From positions 2,294,001 through 2,358,000 of the forward strand of contig BJKQ01000001.1 in assembly GCA_006538405.1 (NCBI GenBank): 64,000 nucleotides of DNA, read 5' to 3'. The position numbers and the translations under genes are program-made. The notes beneath the pieces were generated by a model. The model saw nothing but the letters and a program-made list of their open reading frames with translations. It made no database searches and was not told where the DNA came from. The stretch is from Hansfordia pulvinata (Eukaryota > Ascomycota > Sordariomycetes > Xylariales). Shown here in pieces: positions 56,972 to 64,000 of the stretch (its first letter is position 1; every line of letters starts with the position of its first letter).

Positions 56972-58118
56972 TATGCTCTGATTGCATTCGGCCGATGGCC
57001 ACAGGCGGGAGGGATTAGCTGTTTCTTAAATCTCGCTGGCGGAGGTAGGTGGCTGAGGAGCCGTTCTCGGGATGAGACCTCGACACACTCGAAAGGTGAG
57101 AGGCAGGGGCAGGACGCGTTGCAGGTGATGCAGGTTGATGCAGTGCCAAATTCTCTTGTCTTGGATTTCGTGTTGGGTTGTCGGAGTCCCGAGAGACAAG
57201 GAAACGAGACGGGGCAAGCCAGTTATCTACCTTTTCGTAATGGAGTACACGCAGGTACTGCCGGCGTGGTGGCGTCCAGGCCGCGCCGGGCCCGAGAGAC
57301 GGGATGGCTGGGGCGGCGAGCATCGCTGTCGCTGTTGCCTTGGCCCGTCGCCGCCGCCATAGGAAAGACACTGGCGATTTGTCCGACTTGTGCGAGTTGG
57401 TCCGGCAATGGTGGGGCGCGGGGACGATCACCGCAGCCCTGTCAGCCCGTCCCTCCGCCGTGGGCCCCGCCCGCCCCTTGGCTTCGCTCGCTCCTCGAAC
57501 GGAACCGCGAGATAACCACGAGAGAATCGCGAGAGAGCTGAACAAACAACCCCAGCCCTACCTAGAACGCGCCAGCCCGTGTTGGATTGGCCGGCTATGC
57601 GTGCTAGGGTCGGACACCCAGGCACGCCAGGCTCCAGTGTCGTAACGGAGGCCGCGCTGGCGGTCGGTCCCGAGCAAGCAAAGGAATGCCCCGCGATGGG
57701 ACGACCCGCCCGTACCGCCCACTCGTACACTCACTCGTACGCTGGTGTGGGCTGACACCCGACTGACCAAGGTCGGCGACGAGGATCCCGCCGGGGACCA
57801 TCGACGTCGGTGGTCGGAACGCGGGACTTATCAAGCTCCGTGGTGCGTCGACGTCCGTCGAAGGGCTACCCTGCAAAGCCCTGGCCCCACTGCCTGGTCT
57901 GCCCTGGTCTGGGGTGCTCGTCAGCCGCGCAGCTGACTTGAAGGGCGAGTGAGAGTGAGACCCCAGCGCCGCCACGCCTGAACAGAGCCGGGCCCCCTCG
58001 GCTGCGGAGGGCACATCGAGGACACGATAAAACAGTGGCCCGGCCCCAGTCGGACTGATCGTCATGCCCATTCCAGCCCCCATTCGCTCGTCCCCCAGAG
58101 AGCCGAGACCACCCACGC
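56972..58118. other. Intergenic region, promoter of MCR1
   Basis: No gene seen on either strand. The right part is the 3' flank of the rhodanese gene. Confidence 0.5.
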
Positions 58119-58556
58119 TCACGACGAAGGCTGGTCCTCGCCACCACCATCGCAGCCGCCGTCATCGTCGTCGTCGCCGTCGTCGCCGCCGTCGAGACCC
58201 GCGAGAAGCGCGTCGTAGGCCCTGCGCACGTCCGGCCCCGCCGTCGAGGTGGCGGCAGCGGAGGCAGCGGCCGTCTTGGGCGCCTGGTCGCTCTCGTGCT
58301 CGAAATCGAGGGTGCGCCGGGCGGTCGACAGATTGCCCAGGTCGCGGACGCTGGAGAAGCCCAGGCGGCGCAGCTCCTGCAGCGCGATGGCGGAGCGGCG
58401 GCCCGACTGGCAGTACAGAGTGATGTCGTCGCCGCGGTCCAGGCCCGGGCGAGTGGTGAGCGCATGGATCTGCGTGTACTCAATGTTGACGGCGTCGTAC
58501 AGGTAGCCGCCCGCGTACTCGCCGGGCGAGCGCACGTCGACCAGAAGGCTCGGCAT
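58119..58556 (-). CDS. Single-domain rhodanese-like protein
   Basis: Encodes 145 aa from the ATG at 58556. The frame is open upstream to 58721 but holds no earlier ATG (it begins with GTG), so I take 58556. Motifs: VDVRSPGEYAGGYLYDAVNI (rhodanese motif 1, DVR...EY..GH-like with Gly-Gly replacing Gly-His) and the active-site loop YCQSGRRSAIAL with the catalytic Cys, then LRRLGFSSVRDLGN. The tail is Asp/Gly-rich. Such proteins transfer sulfane sulfur; yeast RDL1/RDL2 are comparable. The substrate is unknown. The upstream in-frame residues look like a mitochondrial presequence but would need a non-AUG start. Confidence 0.82.
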   Translation of the reverse strand: MPSLLVDVRSPGEYAGGYLYDAVNIEYTQIHALTTRPGLDRGDDITLYCQSGRRSAIALQELRRLGFSSVRDLGNLSTARRTLDFEHESDQAPKTAAASAAATSTAGPDVRRAYDALLAGLDGGDDGDDDDDGGCDGGGEDQPSS

Positions 58557-59113
58557 TCTAATTCTGCTGCTTCGAATAGGGTGTCGAGTCGTTTGGTTCG
58601 CGAGTGAGTGGTACTGGGCGAATGCCAACGGTTGTTGCAGGTGGGTGAGAGGGGCACGGTAGATCAGTGGTCGCACTCTGCCCAGCCCATGAGCTTTTAG
58701 TGGAGTCGATACAGGCTGCACTCATCTGGTCCCCAAGTCGCGCAGCTGTCGGGCTGGCTTGTACAATCCAATCTATTACAACTGCACAAACCCAAGTCTA
58801 TCATGCTACGACACCGGTACGGTCTGCAAAGTGACTCGTCATTCGTCAGAAGGCTATCCATGCCGTGCTCGCGCCCTGGCCTTGCCGGCATCAAGTGATG
58901 TTCCTATCGCTTCGTTGGTTTCCCGGGTGCCGGCCCCTTCTATAGGTAGGTAGTCGGGGTTTCCGGGTTGGACACGTCAGGCCTCAGTCGCCGGTGTTCG
59001 ATGACCTGCACAAGGTGGCCACATGCTTGCTGACATGGCGGATCCTTGAGCACACATGCCGAAGCCGGCCAAATGGCGGAGGCGATCGGTCTCATACGCC
59101 ATCCTCACGACCC
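58557..59113. other. Intergenic region
   Basis: Promoter of the rhodanese gene and 3' flank of RUB1; no gene seen. Confidence 0.45.
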
Positions 59114-59712
59114 TCACTGCCCACCGCGCAGAGCAAGCACCAAGTGGAGAGTCGAGCCGCCCTCCAATTCGTATTCAGTTGCCGTCTTGTCGTCAGCCCT
59201 GTGGTAGATCGGATGGTCAGTCGCGACACAAGCAGGCGCACGAGCTAATGATCGGGGCGCGTATCGATCGGAATGCGCTGGAACCTACATCTGCTTTCCT
59301 CCGTAGATCAGGCGTTGCTGCACGGGTGGGATGCCTTCCTTCTCTTCGACCTTCTCCTTGATCTGGGAAACCTGTGTTGCTCGGAAGATTCGGGTCAGTC
59401 TCGTCACCGACTATGGCGTCGCGGCGCATGGGAGGACTATCGAGTGCGGACGTACCTTGTAGCTGGGCTCGATGTCGAGCTCGATCTCCTTTCCCGTGAG
59501 GGTGCGGACCCTATGCGATTCATCATCAGTTTCAAGGCAAGTCTCTAATTTTGGAAAATAACAGCGCGGAAGCTTTCGTGAATGCGATAATGGCGGCAAC
59601 GATCTCCGGGACCGCCGGTGAAAGTCACGAGTCGGCAGTAGCTCGAGTGTCATGACGCTCTGGAGGCTGGCAACTGATCGCAGAAGTCAAGGGCAACATA
59701 CTTGATCAGCAT
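59114..59712 (-). CDS. RUB1: NEDD8/Rub1 ubiquitin-like modifier
   Basis: Ubiquitin-like protein attached to cullins to activate SCF-type ubiquitin ligases. It is spread over four tiny exons on the minus strand: 59712-59702 (11 nt, MLI plus two bases of Lys), 59510-59456, 59371-59289 and 59198-59114, in total 77 codons. Introns have GTATGT, GTACGT and GTAGGT donors and TAG, CAG and CAG acceptors, and every junction keeps frame. The protein begins [20 protein letters not shown], continues [16 protein letters not shown] and [20 protein letters not shown], and ends [11 protein letters not shown]. The diglycine is followed by one Gln, to be removed by a processing protease. The residue before the LRGG tail is Ala, the mark that separates NEDD8 from ubiquitin (Arg). 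Confidence 0.97.
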
Positions 59713-60507
59713 CTTGAAAGTGTGTGAAGGGCTGTGACGGCGTCAAAACGCGGGCGCGAGCTCGTGGACGGGGGCGAATGGCGGGGTCGTGCGACGAGCT
59801 ATGTAGGCGTCAAATCCCCAAGGCAGCGATTTGATTCGGGAGGGGTTTCTGGGTGGGAGCTCTGGGTTACTCGAAGAGGACTGTCGTTGTACTTGGCGAA
59901 GTCGTGGGTTGCGGAAGGGGAGGAATTGGATGGCGTTGGTGATGTGAAGCAAGCATCCTGTCGAAGCGTCCCGCCAACGCCGATGGCGCCTGCCGTCATG
60001 GCCAGCTGCTGCTGGAGGGGGGCGGGGCGGGTAGCTCCTTCCTCAGAGATGCCCGGCGTTCTGGATATTTTTAGTGGAGCCACAAGCTAATATGCACAAA
60101 GTGAAGTGGAGTGCATTTATCGGGCTGCCAGCGTCGCATCGTGCATTCACATGCAGCATTGAGCGGCGCCCAGTTGATGCCAGATCCCGCGAGATCCGGG
60201 CTCTCGGAGCTGGGACATCCAGCCATAATGGCCCCACGATGGTTGGAAACATCCAGAAAGTCATAGAATATCAGAGGAGACATTGTATTTGATTTTACAC
60301 TTCATGATGGGTGATGAGATTATACTACACAGGACAGTGGTTTGCGCTGATAGCCGCGACGGGCTCTTCTCCCTCTGATAACTTGCCCTCTCGACAAGCC
60401 TCTTCCTTCGATGATCCATTGGTGGCTGTCATACCACAAGGGCTCCCGGTCCTGAAGCGCTGAATAATCTTTCAGAGCGCAGCAGCCTCGATTCCTTTGC
60501 ACTCCAA
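59713..60507. other. RUB1 promoter and PHB2 3' flank
   Basis: No additional gene supported; the 94-aa frame at 59799-60083 lies in the presumed RUB1 leader. Confidence 0.5.
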
Positions 60508-61616
60508 TTATTTCTGGCTGTTGTCTCCACTGAAAACGTTGAGACCCAGACCCTCGGAGTCGAGCATCAAGCGGTTGCGACCACCCGACTCTTGCATCTG
60601 GGCCGCGATCAGGCGGGCGTTCTCCAGCTTCTTCAACTCGACGTAAGCCTTGTTCTTCTTGATCGCTTCTCCGATCAGCTCTGCCGAACGCGCCTCACCC
60701 TGCGCCTTCACCACCATGGCCTGCTTCTCCTGCCGGGCCTTGTCCACGACGAACGCTGCCCGTTGCGCCTCCTGTTGCGCAACCTGCTTGGCTTCGACGG
60801 CTGCTGTGAACTCGGGAGAAAATGCCAGGTGCTGCGTAGACACATGGTCAGTAAATGGGCTGTAATTTCACTTGAAGCCCACCGACCGGGATCAACGTTG
60901 ATGGCCCAAGTCGGCTGATGAGCAGATACGAGCTGGCTGATTGCTTACCGTCAGAGACACATCGTCGAGGAGGATGTTGAAGCGGGCGGCACGGCGCGAC
61001 AGGTGCTCGCGAACCATGCGGGCGACGTTCTCGCGCTGGGTAATAAGCTGGCTGGCGTTGAACTGGGCGACCACGCTCTTGAGGACCTCGTTGACGATCG
61101 AAGGCAGCACACGCTCGTCGTAGTCCTGGCCCAGAGTGCGGTAGATTTGGGGCAGGGCATTGATCTCAGGACGCGATAGAACACGGCAGGTGATGTTGAC
61201 CATCTGCAGGTCCTTGGTGCCGGTGAGGGAGGAAACGTTGCGCGGCTTGGCGCGGACGTCGTAGTCGATCGGGGTTTCGAACCAGGGGATGTTGATGTGC
61301 GTGCCTGGGGAGCGACTTTGTCAGCTCGGCTAGGCCGGTGTAGACCGCAGAGGCCACTCAATTTCGACGGGCATCACAGCACGACACACGTACCTTCGGT
61401 GTAGATGACGGGGCTCACACCAGTCATCCTCCTGTATTTGATAGCTCGGTGACCACCGTCGACGTTGAATAGCGACTTGTCGAGCACGTAGGCGCCGCCG
61501 AGCACCGCGACGGCTCCAAAAGCAAGGCGCAGGCCTCCCGGGGGTCCGCCACCGCCGCGCTGCTGCATGACGCTGCGGGCCCTGTTGATGAACTCATCGA
61601 CCGGTGGTCTCGACAT
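60508..61616 (-). CDS. PHB2: Prohibitin 2
   Basis: Subunit of the ring-shaped prohibitin complex of the mitochondrial inner membrane, which holds PHB1, supports the m-AAA protease and scaffolds cardiolipin-rich membrane. Exons on the minus strand: 61616-61394, 61304-60949 and 60831-60508 (300 aa, normal size); donors GTACGT and GTAAGC, acceptors CCAG and GCAG. A short basic N-terminus leads to a hydrophobic anchor ([17 protein letters not shown]). The band-7/SPFH domain includes [37 protein letters not shown] and the long helix after [21 protein letters not shown]. The C-terminal coiled coil runs from there to the end. Confidence 0.96.
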
Positions 61617-62104
61617 GTTGGCGCTGGTCGTGGTGGTGTAGCAGGTTGGACTTGGATCGAAAGTAGCTTGCGCCGGAAACCGCGTCGGCGGATAGAAGTG
61701 TCACAGTCGTCGAGGGCGCGAGTAGAGGTGACGTTGGCAGCGATGGTCGCGGCTGGCGGTTCCGAGGGGGGGAGAGTGATGGAGAAGGCCGTCGCCAAAA
61801 GCTTCGGCAGGGACTTACGGAGCACCTCCAGGCCGAACTGATGGATCCATGACGGGGCGGTTTCCATCGCTGACCAAAAGCAGCACGCGAAGTGGAGGTA
61901 CGAGTACAGAGATCTGGGGCACGGCTGACCAGCGGAAACAACCAATCGAAAGAGCCAAAAAAGCTTAGAAGTGGGGGCAAAGCTTGCAGCTTTCCAATCG
62001 CGCTAGTACCTCTACTTGCTCGCCGGCGCAGCCTCCAGCTGTGCCCACAGGGCGTGCAGGGCTCTCTGACGGTGCTCTTCAGGGCTGTCAGCACCGAGCT
62101 TCAG

Positions 62105-62174
<70 letters not shown>

Positions 62175-62654
62175 CGCGGAGCCGCACCGCCGGCGCGTCC
62201 TGCGCTCGTTTGATCTGCACCAGACTTGAATTCGGATCCGGCGCGGCTTCTCAGCAAATGCGACAGCCTCCCTCCACACACTGCACCGTCTACCAACATC
62301 TCAGATCACCTCGCTCGGGCATTCGACTATCCACCTCTTCCGTGCCGCAGCCGCTTCAGACAAGCAGCCACTCTTCCACGTGTGAGCCAAGCCTGTTGCG
62401 TTTCCAACTGGCGGCCATCTCCCCGAACGTCGGATAGTTTCGAGGCATTCTAGATCGATTGAACACGGCCCACCATCGGGCAACCGAGCCCGTCGCAAGG
62501 CAACCGGACGTCCTCCCACGCGCGACCAGAGAAGCAACGCCGAGACCACAGCTGAGACTGCGATCCACGATACAAGCCATACCTCACCCGACCCGATCCC
62601 ATCTCGCTCTCATCGACGTCGCGCCGACGGCCGCCATCATCTCTCACCCTCGAC
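61617..62654. promoter_or_regulatory. Divergent promoter between PHB2 and the RNA15-like gene
   Basis: About 1 kb with no gene. It contains one TACGAGTA at 61899 and a CTG array at 62107. Confidence 0.5.
62107..62172. repeat. Perfect CTG/CAG array, 22 units
   Basis: 66 bp of uninterrupted CTG on the + strand in non-coding DNA between two divergent housekeeping genes. It opens in all frames, so the poly-Cys, poly-Leu, poly-Ala and poly-Ser frames over it are artefacts. Confidence 0.92.
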
Positions 62655-63818
62655 ATGTCTTCCAAACCGCCTTCCCGCGTCGTCTTCGTCGGGAACATCC
62701 CGTATGGTGAGTACATACAGCCCGAAAGCTCTACGAGCTCAGCTCGTCAAGTCTCGCCTACTAGCAGTCGGCCTTGAACGCTCCCCTCCAGCACAGGTTC
62801 TCGGCCCAGCTCAAGCGCCCTTCCATTCTCTGAGCAATGTCGGCTGACTTGCATCGTTGCAGGGCTCTCCGAGGAACAGATTAGCGACATCTTCAGCACC
62901 GCCGGAAAGGTCATCAACTTCCGCCTTGTATATGACCGCGAGACTGGTAGACCTAAGGGGTTTGGATTCGCTGAATACCCAGACGCAGGTACGTGGTCAT
63001 CCCGCCCCGGCTTTTGTCGCGAATCCCCAGCTGCGCCTTGCAGCCATGCCTTTCCCATCGCCCGGCTCTGACAAGCTCTCGTAGACTCTGCTGCCTCCGC
63101 CGTCCGCAACCTGAACGACCACGAGATCATGGGCCGCAAGCTACGCGTCGACTACAGCACCGAAGGCCGCGTCGAGGGAGATGACGCTGGGCCCAACAAC
63201 ATGTTCGGCAATGCATCTTCCAGCGCTCCTTACGGACAGAATGCCAATGGCTCTGCAGTCGGCGCAGCCCCTGCTGGCGCCCTGCCCCCTCTGCCCCCGG
63301 GCAAAGAGCTGCCTGCCGGCGTCAGTGCCACCGATGCCATCTCCCGCACCCTCAACACATTGCCGCCCTCCCAGCTTCTTGATATTCTGTCTCAGATGAA
63401 GTCGCTGGCTACGACCGACGCGCCTCGGGCCACCGAGCTCCTCAACCAGGCGCCACAGTTGTCATATGCAATCTTCCAGGCCCTCCTTCTTATGGGACTC
63501 GTCTCCCCCGAAGCCATTCACTCCGTTGTCGACTCCAATGCCACGGCTACGCCAGCTCAGCCCCCTGCTGCTCAGGCGCCGGCCGGGTATCCTCCCGTCC
63601 CGATCCCAGGCTACGGGGCACCGTCAACAAGCACACCGCCGGTGGCTGCACCCCACGTCGTCCCTCCTCCTGCTGCGGCAGCACCAGGACAGCCCGACAC
63701 GAGCGCTCTCATACAGCAAGTCATGAGTCTTCCCCAGGAGATGATAGACGCTCTGCCCGAGGCTGAGCGCCAACAAATCATGGCCCTGAAGATGTCCATG
63801 ATGGGTCAACAACGCTAA
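62655..63818 (+). CDS. RNA15: RNA15/CSTF2-type cleavage stimulation factor subunit (RRM protein)
   Basis: Binds G/U- or A-rich elements downstream or upstream of the poly(A) site during pre-mRNA 3'-end cleavage. Exons: 62655-62706, 62863-62988 and 63085-63818 (303 aa); donors GTGAGT and GTACGT, acceptors GCAG and GTAG, all phase 1. The N-terminal RRM has RNP2 VVFVGNIPY and RNP1 GRPKGFGFAEY. A hinge follows with SATDAISRTLNTLPPSQLLDILSQMK, the region that binds the RNA14/CSTF3 partner. A Pro/Ala-rich linker leads to the compact C-terminal helix domain LPQEMIDALPEAERQQIMALK, which binds PCF11 in relatives. Domain order and length match fungal family members. Confidence 0.94.
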
Positions 63819-63900
63819 AGCCACAGGTTCATGATTTATCGAGGATATGAGAACGGTGGTTTTTATGCGGGAGTATGGCGTAATGGGAATATCGAGTTTG

Positions 63901-63906
63901 AATAAA
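63901..63906 (+). terminator. Poly(A) signal AATAAA
   Basis: Exact AATAAA about 85 bp downstream of the RNA15-like stop codon, followed by T-rich sequence; a plausible 3'-end signal. Confidence 0.55.
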
Positions 63907-64000
63907 GCACCCGCATCTTTCTTTACATACCCGTGCGGTTAGGGCGTTGCTTTCGAGGGAGAACATGGCGGTTCAAGGATGGAAATGGTGCCTAGTGGAA

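Noticed and set aside
61892..62437. Poly-Cys, poly-Leu and poly-Ala frames
   Set aside because: They are readings of the CTG array.

Overview
The window is nuclear DNA of a filamentous ascomycete (Pezizomycotina, most likely a Sordariomycete; inference). The evidence is GC-rich, intron-bearing genes with short fungal introns (GTAAGT/GTACGT/GTGAGT donors, CTRAY branch sites, YAG acceptors), an XlnR/XYR1-type regulator, mitochondrial and ubiquitin-like genes of fungal type, a dispersed eukaryotic tRNA, and AATAAA-type 3' ends. There are no operons, CRISPR arrays or bacterial signals.

Layout. 1-10 kb: a polyglutamine-rich XlnR/XYR1-family zinc-cluster activator (996-4743, +), a secreted protein with faint kinase-like features (5304-6545, +), 3 kb of non-coding DNA, and a small tail-anchored-like or single-span membrane protein (9635-10189, +). 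10-23 kb: a PLP-dependent aromatic-amino-acid-type decarboxylase (-), tRNA-Val(AAC) (-) with a tRNA-Met-like relic beside it, a membrane-anchored NodB polysaccharide deacetylase (+), a cystathionine gamma-synthase-like PLP enzyme (-), and a TRP-like/ML-domain multi-span membrane protein (-). 23-33 kb: long non-coding stretches around a Mn-type CDF cation transporter (-) and ADE8, GAR formyltransferase (-). 33-44.8 kb: an almost 12 kb gene-poor interval packed with TACGAGTA/TACTCGTA octamers and TAGGTACCTA-type palindromes. 44.8-64 kb: a gene-dense housekeeping block with a large disordered protein behind a 1.8 kb intron, RIB4 lumazine synthase (-), a MutL homologue (+), MCR1 cytochrome b5 reductase (-), a rhodanese (-), RUB1/NEDD8 (-, four tiny exons), prohibitin 2 (-) and an RNA15/CSTF2-type 3'-end processing factor (+).

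The genes do not form one pathway; they are ordinary neighbours in a fungal chromosome. Two points stand out. Four otherwise intact conserved genes (decarboxylase, cystathionine-synthase-like, TRP-like, MCR1) each carry a one-base loss located in or assignable to a 4-5 base homopolymer, which points to sequencing/assembly error rather than pseudogenes. The intergenic DNA, but not the coding DNA, is saturated with one octamer and its palindromic extensions. I saw no clearly novel multi-gene system; the most novel protein is the secreted one at 5304-6545.
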